DNA of 64,000 nucleotides, taken from positions 124,831-188,830 of the forward strand of contig NZ_JANYMP010000009.1 in assembly GCF_025061645.1 (NCBI RefSeq), in the 5' to 3' direction. Below, one piece after another: positions 24,592 through 36,397 of this stretch. The position numbers were made by a program, and so were the translations under genes. Within the stretch, counting starts at the first letter, position 1; each line of letters starts with the position of its first letter. The notes beneath the pieces were generated by a model that was given only the letters and a program-made list of their open reading frames with translations, was not told the origin of the DNA and ran no database searches. Source of the DNA: Umezawaea endophytica. GTDB lineage: Bacteria > Actinomycetota > Actinomycetes > Mycobacteriales > Pseudonocardiaceae.

Positions 24592-27197
24592 GCGATCCTC
24601 GCCTCCGCCCAGTCCGCGTGGTCGAAGTTCTTGCCGTCGCCGCCGTCGGTGACGCGCAGGCTGAGCATCCGCACGCCGCTGACGTCGACCGACACGGCCC
24701 GCGCCGCGCCCTTCTCCCGGATGACGCCGCTGTCGTGGAGCAGCCTGCCGTCGCCGTACACCTGGAAGACCACGGATCCGGTCTCGGTCGTCTCGTCGTC
24801 CAGGCCGATCGCGGCGGTGAACGCGGAGCAGCGGCGGCCGGTGTAGACGGAGATGTCCGACGCGGCGTGCACGCCGATGCCCTTGGCGTAGACCACGCCG
24901 CCGACGCGCAGGGGCGCGCCGTCACCGCCGGAGTTCTCGCCGTTGGAGCGGTCGCGCTCGGCGGGGCCCCAGCCGTTGTCCTCGGTCATGAACGGGAGGT
25001 CGCTCGCGAACGACGTCCCGCTGGGGACGGCGGGCGGGACGAACACCCGCACGGCCTTCTCCACGTGCGTCCGCTCGGCGTTGAACTCGGCGAACACCGG
25101 CACGTCCACGAAGCCGTGCGGGCTCTGGTCGCCCACCCGCAGGGTCCACCGGCCGGTCATGGTCTCGCCCGGTGCCAGCATCCCGCGTCGAACGGACAGC
25201 CCGGTCGAGGTCCAGCCCGCCGGAGCGGCGACGGTGAGGGCGGGATCGGTCAGTGCGCTGGAACTGGTGTTGGTGAACGAGGCCGTGATGTCGAACGACG
25301 TGCCCCTGGCGGCGTCGAACTCCTGCGCCGGGGTGACGGTCAGGGTCGTCGTCGGGACCTGCTTGATTGGCCGGTCGCAGGTGGTGCGGCCGGATTGGGC
25401 GGGGCAGGCCACCGCGGCGAAGCCGCCGTTGCGCGGCACGGCGACCGAGAGCGTCGAGGTGGAGCGGAGGACCTGGCTGGACCGGAGCACGTCCCCGCGG
25501 GTGGACGCGGTGTTGTCGCGGACGGTCTCCACGAGCCAGTCACCCGAGCCCAGGAACGACAGCGGTGCCGTCACCGTGCGGGCGTCACCGGTGGAGATCG
25601 CGCCGAGGAACCAGCGGTCGCCGTCGCGCCGGGCCATCACCGTGCCGGTGTCGGGGGTGCCGCCGACCAGGCGGCTGTCGTCCCAGACCGTCGGCACCTG
25701 GTCGAGGAAGCGCAGCGCCTGCGGTCGTGCCTGGTAGGCCTCGGGCTTGTCGGCGAAGTGGGTCCAGCCGGACTCGTAGACGACGGGGAGCGCCACCTCG
25801 TGCGCGACGGTGGCCTCCTTCGTGCCGACGTCGAGCGACACGGGCGTGTAGTCCATCGAGCCGACCACGTTGCGGGTGAACGCCTGCACCGGGTTGTTGG
25901 CCGCCGCGGGCCGGTTCTCCGCGCCCCGGACGGCCTCCATCGTCATGACGTGCGGCCACGTGCGGGCCAGGCCGTGGGGGATCGTGGAGCCGTGGAAGTT
26001 CACCATGAGGTGGAGTTCGGCCGTCTTCGCCAGCACCGCGTCGTACCACTGGTAGCGCTCGCGCGAGTCGGACTCCATGAAGTCGAGCTTCACGCCCTTG
26101 ACGCCCCAACCCTGGATCCTCGGGAGCAGGGTGTCGCGTTCGGCCTGGGTGTCGAGGGTGGTCCAGTGCAGCCAGAGCAGGATGTCGACGCCCTTGGCGC
26201 GAGCGTACCGGGTCAGCTCCGGCGCCCAGGCCGCGCTCCAGCCCTCGTCCACCAGGACGTACGGCCAGCCGTTGCGGGCGGCGAAGTCCACGTACGCCTT
26301 CTGCCGCTCGAAGTCGGAGGGGCTGGAGTTCTCGCTCAGCCAGGACCAGGCGACCTTGCCCGGCTTGACCCACGTCGTGTCCGCGATCTTCGACGGGGGC
26401 GCGAGGTCGTCCACCATGGTGGACCCAGACACGGTCGCGAGGTCGCCGATGATGGCCGTCCGCCACGGCGTCCGCAGCTCACCGGCCGACGTCAGCTGCT
26501 CGTCCGCGAGCACCACCTGGTAGGTCCCGGAACCGGCGGCGTGCCGCAGCTTCGATCCGGGGTATCGTCCGTCCACATCGGACTCGGTGAGCAGCGCGTA
26601 GTCCTGTCCCACCTGGAACAGCGACGGGTTCCCGTAGTCCCCGGCCGCCGCGTTGCCAGCCGTGGTGCGGATCCGGTCGGCTTCGTACCAGGCGTTGTAG
26701 GGCAACAGCCACGCCTGAGCTGTCGCGGGCACGCCGAACGCCGACGCCTCGCCGGTCACCGTCACCGGTCCGGGCACCACGTACCGGTACGCCACCCCGT
26801 CCGCCGAGGCCCGCACCACCAGGTCGATCCGCGCCCCGCCCGCCGTCGCGAACGCCAACCGCGACTCGTTCGCGCTCACGGTCCGGTTCCGCCGCTTGCC
26901 GGTGGTCATCGAGTACTGCTCGGACACCACCCGGTCCACCCGGCTGACGAACCGCAGCCCGGTGGTCAGGTCCGCCGTCGTGGTCCGCAAGCCCGCGGGC
27001 GCCGGCGACAGGACGGCCCGACCGGACCGGCTCGCCGCCACGGTCAGGCTCCCGGCCGCGTCCAGCGCGACGGTGGCCGAGAGCTGGGACGACGACACGA
27101 TCCACCGGTTGGCGGGTTGTGCCTGTGCCGCAACCGGTGTCAGTGCGGGTAGCAGTGCCAGCAGGGCGATCAGTGACCAGGACCTGGGCGACGTCAT
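24582..27197 (-). CDS. secreted GH97 glycoside hydrolase with NEW3 and NPCBM domains
   Basis: 871 residues from ATG 27197, with GGAGG seven bases upstream. A signal peptide ends near AAQAQ. An N-terminal GH97 beta-sandwich (about 35-270) is followed by the catalytic barrel (PGKVAWSWLSENSSPSDFER, YVLVDEGWSAAW, GVKGVKLDFMESDSRERYQW, TMEAVRGAENRPA) and a C-terminal sandwich. A NEW3-type linker domain follows (SFDITASFTNTSSSALTDP), then an NPCBM domain (GIGVHAASDISVY, VFQVYGDGRLLHDSGV). GH97 members are alpha-glucosidases or alpha-galactosidases. Without the exact catalytic pair aligned I leave the linkage open. A LacI-type palindrome lies at the promoter. Co-transcribed with the GH105 gene. Confidence 0.9.
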   Translation of the reverse strand: MTSPRSWSLIALLALLPALTPVAAQAQPANRWIVSSSQLSATVALDAAGSLTVAASRSGRAVLSPAPAGLRTTTADLTTGLRFVSRVDRVVSEQYSMTTGKRRNRTVSANESRLAFATAGGARIDLVVRASADGVAYRYVVPGPVTVTGEASAFGVPATAQAWLLPYNAWYEADRIRTTAGNAAAGDYGNPSLFQVGQDYALLTESDVDGRYPGSKLRHAAGSGTYQVVLADEQLTSAGELRTPWRTAIIGDLATVSGSTMVDDLAPPSKIADTTWVKPGKVAWSWLSENSSPSDFERQKAYVDFAARNGWPYVLVDEGWSAAWAPELTRYARAKGVDILLWLHWTTLDTQAERDTLLPRIQGWGVKGVKLDFMESDSRERYQWYDAVLAKTAELHLMVNFHGSTIPHGLARTWPHVMTMEAVRGAENRPAAANNPVQAFTRNVVGSMDYTPVSLDVGTKEATVAHEVALPVVYESGWTHFADKPEAYQARPQALRFLDQVPTVWDDSRLVGGTPDTGTVMARRDGDRWFLGAISTGDARTVTAPLSFLGSGDWLVETVRDNTASTRGDVLRSSQVLRSTSTLSVAVPRNGGFAAVACPAQSGRTTCDRPIKQVPTTTLTVTPAQEFDAARGTSFDITASFTNTSSSALTDPALTVAAPAGWTSTGLSVRRGMLAPGETMTGRWTLRVGDQSPHGFVDVPVFAEFNAERTHVEKAVRVFVPPAVPSGTSFASDLPFMTEDNGWGPAERDRSNGENSGGDGAPLRVGGVVYAKGIGVHAASDISVYTGRRCSAFTAAIGLDDETTETGSVVFQVYGDGRLLHDSGVIREKGAARAVSVDVSGVRMLSLRVTDGGDGKNFDHADWAEARIACA

Positions 27198-27234
27198 TGT
27201 CGGACCTCCGGACGCGTCTCGTTGCAGGGGAGGT

Positions 27235-27279
27235 GAGAGCGCTCCCTCGATCGTGTCGGCGGTGCCGGAGGGCGGTCAA
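27235..27279 (-). promoter_or_regulatory. LacI-family operator and promoter of the GH97-GH105 operon
   Basis: GAGAGCGCTCCC at 27235-27246 is the near-perfect dyad typical of actinobacterial LacI/CebR-type sugar repressors. Read on the minus strand, TTGACC (27279-27274) and CACGAT (27255-27250) could be -35 and -10 with an 18-bp spacer, placing the operator just downstream. No LacI gene is in the window, so the repressor acts from elsewhere. Confidence 0.65.
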
Positions 27280-27421
27280 GGTGTCGATGGTTATTTGCAG
27301 GACAGGATTTGTCCGGTCGGATTCGCGCGGTGGGGTTGACGGTGGGTTGGGGTGGCGGTATTTGGCCACGGGGTCAGGTCCCGCGCCAGGGCTTAGTCCA
27401 CTGTGGAGGGTGTTCCGCAGC

Positions 27422-28252
27422 TCAGGTTCGGGCCTGGCCGCGTTTCCAGTAGCCGGAGAACATGATCTTGCGGCGGTCCAGGCCGCGGTCCTTGACCAGG
27501 TACCTCCGGATGGAGGTCGCGAGGTTCGACTCGCCGCAGGCCCAGGCGTAGTCGAGGGTCTCGTCGGGGAGTGCTCTCACGGCTTCCAGGGCGCGGCTGC
27601 CGGGTTCGGCGTCGGCGCGGTAAACGAACTCCACGCCGTCGGGCACGGGGGTCAGGTAGGACTCGTCCGGGACCTCGACCAGTGCCCGTGCGCCGGGGTG
27701 GGCCTCCAGGATCGCGGACAGTGCGGGCAGTGCCGTCTCGTCGGCCACGAGCAGGCGCGCGTTGGTGTCGGGTTGCCGCTGGTAGGTCGAGCCGCAGGCG
27801 CGGAAGCCCGCCACCGAGCCCTCCCGTGCCGCCGACGCCCACGTCGAGCCCGGTCCGTGCGCGTCCTCGTGCAGCACGAAGTCCACGTCGATCTCGCACT
27901 CGTCACCGCGCAGCGCCCGGACGGTGTACCAGCGCAGGTCCGGGCGGGTCGCGTCGGGCATCTTCGCGATGGCCGCGCGGACGTTGACGCCGCCCTCGGA
28001 CGGGAAGGCCAGGTCGTCGCCGCGCGGGATGAGCAGGCCGAAGTACTCGTCGGCGCCGCTGGTCCGCCACGTGCCGAACTCGGGCGCCCGGAACGTGATC
28101 CGCCGCAGGTGGTCGTTCAGCGCCGTCGTCCGCGCGACCGTCATGGGGAACTGCTCGTAGTCGTCGCGCTGGTTGGCCGTCGCCATGACCAGCGACGTCA
28201 CCTTGCCGATGACCTTCTGCTGGAGCTGGCCCAGTGCCGAGTAGGTGCCCAA
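27422..28252 (-). CDS. siderophore-interacting protein (ferric-siderophore reductase)
   Basis: 276 residues of the SIP/ViuB family. The N-terminal FAD-binding barrel has MTVARTTALNDHLRRITFRAPEF, then LLIPRGDDLAFP and RWYTVRALRGDECEIDVDFVLH with the RxYT motif. The C-terminal NAD(P)H-binding part has LLVADETALPALSAILE and DYAWACGESNLATSIRRYL. It reduces cytosolic ferric siderophores to release Fe2+. A perfect DtxR/IdeR iron box lies at 28282-28295, 30 bp upstream of the start, so it should be repressed when iron is plentiful. No siderophore synthesis genes are near. It is on the same strand as the methyltransferase but has its own promoter. Confidence 0.93.
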   Translation of the reverse strand: MGTYSALGQLQQKVIGKVTSLVMATANQRDDYEQFPMTVARTTALNDHLRRITFRAPEFGTWRTSGADEYFGLLIPRGDDLAFPSEGGVNVRAAIAKMPDATRPDLRWYTVRALRGDECEIDVDFVLHEDAHGPGSTWASAAREGSVAGFRACGSTYQRQPDTNARLLVADETALPALSAILEAHPGARALVEVPDESYLTPVPDGVEFVYRADAEPGSRALEAVRALPDETLDYAWACGESNLATSIRRYLVKDRGLDRRKIMFSGYWKRGQART

Positions 28253-28281
28253 GATCCGCCACCCTCCCTCTGTCGATGAGG

Positions 28282-28295
28282 TTAGGCTAGCCTAA
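28282..28295. promoter_or_regulatory. DtxR/IdeR-type iron box
   Basis: TTAGGCTAGCCTAA is a perfect palindrome matching the core of the TTAGGTTAGSCTAACCTAA consensus. It lies upstream of the siderophore-interacting protein gene. Confidence 0.88.
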
Positions 28296-28934
28296 TCATG
28301 AGCGGTGGGAGTAGATGATCGCCCCCTGGCGACCATCCTTGTGCAGGACCGTCTCGGCGTCGACGGTGAAGCCCGCGTCGCGCAGCCACGTCGACACCGT
28401 GGCGGGCAGGCGTCGGTGGATGCGCACGTTCATCGGGTGGCCGCCGTAACCCGTGGTCTTCAGCACCGTCTCGTCGCCCACGTGGAACGCGACCAGCAGC
28501 GGGCAGCCGGGGCGCAGAGCGCGGTGGAAGTGGGCGAGCACGCCGGGGACCTCGTGGTCCGGGACGTGGATCAGGGAGAACCAGGCGAACAGGCCGCCCG
28601 CCGACGCGTCCGCCAGGTCGAGGTCCGTCATCGAACCGACCTCGAACCGCAGGTCGGGGTGGTCGCGGCGGGCGACGTCGATCATCGCGGGCGAGAGGTC
28701 GACGCCGAAGGCGTCCAGGCCCAGGTCACGGAGGTCCGCGGTGAGCCTGCCCGGTCCGCAGCCGATGTCGCCCACCGGACCGCCGCCCGCGGTCCGCACG
28801 AGCTCGGCGAACACGGCCAGCGCCGCGCGCAGGTGCGGTTCGTCCTCCATGGCACCACGGAGCAGGTCGGCGTAGTCGGCCGCGACCGTGTCGTAGGACG
28901 TGCGGGTGTCGGACAGCCAGGTCTCGGTGGTCAT
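28296..28934 (-). CDS. class I SAM-dependent methyltransferase
   Basis: 212 residues from ATG 28934. The in-frame extension further upstream is arginine-rich shadow sequence. Motif I is VGDIGCGPGRLTADL, the acidic post-I residue is in AFGVDLSPAMIDVARRD, then FEVGSMTDLDLADASAGGLFAWFSLIHV and ALRPGCPLLVAFH. This is the Methyltransf_11/25 type. The substrate is unknown; such short enzymes act on small molecules. Its stop directly abuts the iron box of the next gene. Confidence 0.88.
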   Translation of the reverse strand: MTTETWLSDTRTSYDTVAADYADLLRGAMEDEPHLRAALAVFAELVRTAGGGPVGDIGCGPGRLTADLRDLGLDAFGVDLSPAMIDVARRDHPDLRFEVGSMTDLDLADASAGGLFAWFSLIHVPDHEVPGVLAHFHRALRPGCPLLVAFHVGDETVLKTTGYGGHPMNVRIHRRLPATVSTWLRDAGFTVDAETVLHKDGRQGAIIYSHRS

Positions 28935-29124
28935 GGCGGAGCAGGGTAGTGGCCGGGTCCTCCACGCTCGGCCGCGTGGCCCGGCCCGGCGTGGTGGCCG
29001 CGGGCGTCGCCGTCGCGACGAACCGGCCGAGATCGTCCACTGAGCGGTTTCCGCTGCTGGAAGGCTCGTCAGGTGCCAGGATTGGCGCTCCGGCGCGTGG
29101 ACCTCGACGCCATTCCAAGCGGGA

Positions 29125-29151
29125 TGTCGAGAACTCGCCACGTGCTCCGTC
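29125..29151 (+). promoter_or_regulatory. putative ECF42-type promoter
   Basis: TGTCGA at 29125-29130, a 17-bp spacer and CGTC at 29148-29151 fit the bipartite promoter described for ECF42 sigma factors. It lies 52 bp upstream of the DGPF gene, which suggests autoregulation. Confidence 0.6.
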
Positions 29152-29202
29152 CTACCCATGACGGCCCCGGAGAACCGGTGCGGCGGACACGAGGAGACGA
29201 CG

Positions 29203-29600
29203 ATGCCGAAGTTCATGCTGCTGATGAGCTACCAGAAGATCGAGGGCGTGGAGCCGATCACCACCTGGGCCCCCGGCGACATCAAGGCGCACATCGACTT
29301 CCAGCAGGCGCTGGGCCAGGAGTTGAGCGACAAGGGTGAGCTGGTCGACGGCCAGGGCCTCGCCGGGCCCGAGGTGGCGAAGGTCGTCGTCTTCAAGGGC
29401 GAGGGCGCGCCGGTCGTGACCGACGGGCCGTTCCCGGAGACGAAGGAGTTCCTCGCGGGCTACTGGACGGTCGACGTGGAGACCGAGGAGCGGGCGCTGG
29501 AGATCGCCGCGCAGGCGTCCGCGGCCCCCGGCCCCGGCGGCAGGCCGATCGGCCAGCCGATCGAGGTGCGGGAAGTGATGAGCGCGCCGAGCGTCGAGCA

Positions 29601-29604
<4 letters not shown>
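29203..29604 (+). CDS. DGPF/YCII-related protein
   Basis: 133 residues from ATG 29203, with GGAGACGACG upstream. The family is recognised by MPKFMLLMSYQKIEGVEP, LVDGQGLAGPEVAKVVV, the eponymous VVTDGPFPETKEFLAGYWTV and ERALEIAAQASAAPGP. DGPF proteins have a ferredoxin-like dimeric fold of uncertain function. They are almost always encoded beside ECF42 sigma factors and form their regulon. The next gene starts inside the stop codon of this one (GTGA). Confidence 0.92.
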
Positions 29605-30809
<1,205 letters not shown>

Positions 30810-31662
30810 TGGTCGCGGCGAACCGGACCGGGTCGTCCAGCCACGGGAAGTGGCCTGCGCCGGACTGGACGTGGAGGCGCGCGTTCGGGAACAGGTCCGC
30901 GAACGCGGCCACGACGGGTGGGGGGACGGACATGTCGAGGTCGCCCGCGATGAGCAGGACCGGTGCGGGGAACGTCGCCAGTGCCGCTCGGGTCTTCTCC
31001 GGGGAGAAGGCGCCCTCCGCGCGGAACGCCGCGGCGGCCTCGTCGTTCCGGCGGCCCTCCTGGGCGGCGTGGTGGGCTCGGGCGGCGTCATCCCAGCGGC
31101 CGTAGGTGAAGGGCACGAGCGCGTCCCAGTCGGAGCCCTGACCGGCGACGATCTGCTCGAAGGCCGTTGACACGCCGTCGTGCCACGGCTCGTCCGCACG
31201 TCGGCGCAGCACGTCGCGCCGGTGGTCGGCGGTGGTGGTGAGGCCGACGGCGAAAGTGCTCGGCGTGACCAGGACGAGCCCGCTCACGCGGTCGGGGTGG
31301 GTCGCGGCGTACGTGACGGCGAGGTTGGCGCCCGCGGAGTGGCCGAGCAGGTCGACGCGGTCCAGGCCGAGGTGGACGCGCAGCGCGTCGACGTCGGCGA
31401 CCAAGCGGTCGCAGCGGCAGGACGTGAGGTCGGCGGGCGTTCCCGACCGGCCGGTGCCGCGCGGGTCCAGCAGGACCAACCGGCGGCCGAATGGTCCACC
31501 CAGGTCACCGAGGTACGCCGCGTCCTGCATCGGACCGCCCGGCAGGCACACCAGCGGCGGGCCCTCGCCGATCTCGGTGTAGACGAGGGACGTTCCATCG
31601 GGTGCGGAGAGGACGGCCACGGGCGGATCATCGCAGCGGCGTCCTGTCCGGACCAACGGGTT

Positions 31663-32148
31663 TTACCTGGCCGTCGACCGGTACGTCGCCGGGTCGTGGC
31701 CCGCTTCGCGGAGCGCTTCCTCCAAACCGCGCAACGCCAGCCGGTCGGCGTGCTCGTTGCCCGGATCCCCGGCGTGGCCCTTGACCCAGCGCCACTCGAC
31801 CGTGTGGCGTTCCACGGCTTTTTCCAGCAGCACCCACAGGTCGGCGTTCTTCACCGGCTGCTTGGCCGCGGTGAGCCAGCCGTTGGCCTTCCACTTGGGG
31901 ATCCACGCGGTGATCCCGTTGCGGACGTATGTGCTGTCGGTGAACAACCGGACGGTCACCGGGCGCTTGAGGTGGTCCAACGCGCGGATGGGCGCGGTCA
32001 GCTCCATCCGGTTGTTCGTGGTCTCCTCGGCCTCGCCGCCGCACAGTTCCTTCTCGTGCTCGCCGTACCGGAGCACAGCGCCCCAACCACCGGGTCCGGG
32101 GTTGGTCCAGCAGGCGCCGTCGGTGTAGATGTCCACGATCTGGTCCAC
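31663..32148 (-). CDS. rnhA: ribonuclease HI
   Basis: 161 residues with the full RNase H1 core: D10 in [20 protein letters not shown]49 in [16 protein letters not shown]71 in [12 protein letters not shown], the basic loop [20 protein letters not shown], and the terminal [18 protein letters not shown] with the last Asp. It cuts RNA in RNA/DNA hybrids in the cytosol. The ATG is at 32148. The gene diverges from metH, so the 138-bp gap holds both its promoter and the riboswitch leader. Confidence 0.95.
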   Translation of the reverse strand: MDQIVDIYTDGACWTNPGPGGWGAVLRYGEHEKELCGGEAEETTNNRMELTAPIRALDHLKRPVTVRLFTDSTYVRNGITAWIPKWKANGWLTAAKQPVKNADLWVLLEKAVERHTVEWRWVKGHAGDPGNEHADRLALRGLEEALREAGHDPATYRSTAR

Positions 32149-32186
32149 GGCCGCAATCTACCGCCGGTTCCGGTAATCTCGGGCAA

Positions 32187-32280
32187 GGGTCGAGAGGCGC
32201 TGCAACGGACCACGGACCCCGGTCCGCCACGCTCGACCCGTCCTCCGGTCAGCAAGGGCGCCTCCACACCACCGTGGAGG
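32187..32280 (+). ncRNA. SAH riboswitch with ribosome-site hairpin, upstream of metH
   Basis: The conserved GAGAGGCGCTGCAACGG core is present. P1: AGGCGC (32195-32200) pairs with GCGCCT (32258-32263). The pseudoknot GGGTCGAG (32187-32194) pairs with CTCGACCC (32232-32239). An inner hairpin joins CGGACC (32206-32211) to GGTCCG (32221-32226). A second hairpin, CCTCCAC (32261-32267) with GTGGAGG (32274-32280), hides the ribosome site GGAGG of metH. It shares 32261-32263 with P1, so ligand-bound P1 should free the ribosome site, making an ON switch. This agrees with known SAH riboswitches on methionine-cycle genes. Confidence 0.88.
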
Positions 32281-32286
32281 CTGCCC

Positions 32287-35867
<3,581 letters not shown>

Positions 35868-35883
<16 letters not shown>

Positions 35884-36095
35884 GCTGACGCCCGACGGCG
35901 AATCCCCTCGGCCTTGCGCCAGAGGTCATCGCACCTCTGGCACTCGGGCCAACAGCCCTGCGGCCACATCGGCGGCGGGGCTTTCGGGATGTCCAACTCC
36001 TCGCCGCACAGGGTCAGGCCTTGGTCGCCGGGGTAGAGGGTCACCGCGATGGCGTGACGGCTGCCGTCGTGGGGCAGCCACTTGAACGGGCGCAC
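35868..36095 (-). CDS. 75-aa zinc-finger-like protein
   Basis: From GTG 36095, with AGGAGG upstream. [29 protein letters not shown] and [13 protein letters not shown] give one His-rich N-terminal piece and three to four Cys (C..., CxxC) able to bind one zinc ion. Short proteins of this plan are common in Saccharothrix/Actinosynnema-type genomes, often beside an HTH protein, and have no assigned role. It is divergent from the BldC-like gene at 36213 across a gap containing direct repeats. The 3' end overlaps metH by 16 bp. Confidence 0.75.
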
Positions 36096-36123
36096 GGGGG
36101 CACCTCCTCACATCGAGCGAAGG

Positions 36124-36170
36124 TTAGCGCCTCGATCGCTGTTAAACGCCTCAAACGCCTCGAACGCCCC
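36124..36170. repeat. 9-bp tandem direct repeats, putative BldC-like binding array
   Basis: AAACGCCTC at 36144-36152, AAACGCCTC at 36153-36161 and GAACGCCCC at 36162-36170 are head-to-tail with 9-bp period. A related TTAGCGCCTC stands at 36124-36133. BldC is known to bind direct repeats as head-to-tail oligomers, and a BldC-like protein is encoded 43 bp away. Confidence 0.6.
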
Positions 36171-36212
36171 ACTTACGGGGTAACGCGCTCAATCGCCGTG
36201 GAAGATCCATGC

Positions 36213-36395
36213 ATGGGCAAGTTGGTCACCACTTCCGAAGCGGCGAAAGAACTCGGCGTGGGGACGAGCACGCTCCAGCGCTGGGCGAAGGACAAAGTCG
36301 TTTCACCCGATCTGGTGACTCCCGGCGGACACATGCGATGGGATGTCGACAACCTCCGCGACCAGCTTCGTGAGCTGCGGCAGCGCGACGAGTAG
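36213..36395 (+). CDS. BldC/MerR-type small HTH protein
   Basis: 60 residues from ATG 36213: LVTTSEAAKELGVGTSTLQR, WAKDKVVSPDLVTPGGHMRW and DVDNLRDQL. This is the MerR/excisionase-type winged helix without a dimerisation helix, the same plan as BldC (developmental regulator) and related orphan HTH proteins. It faces the zinc-finger gene. The tandem 9-bp repeats between them are a plausible autoregulatory site. It converges tail to tail with the NB-ARC gene ending at 36398. Confidence 0.82.
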   Translation: MGKLVTTSEAAKELGVGTSTLQRWAKDKVVSPDLVTPGGHMRWDVDNLRDQLRELRQRDE

Positions 36396-36397
36396 GT

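Noticed and set aside
24618-27152. 844-codon plus-strand frame opposite GH97
   Set aside because: Shadow frame; the GH97 product has signal peptide, catalytic motifs and accessory domains.
26400-27369. Longer upstream extension of the GH97 gene in another frame
   Set aside because: ATG 27197 with GGAGG and signal peptide is clearly the start.
36121-36170. Possible CRISPR-like array
   Set aside because: Repeats are only 9 bp, contiguous and without spacers; better explained as protein-binding repeats.
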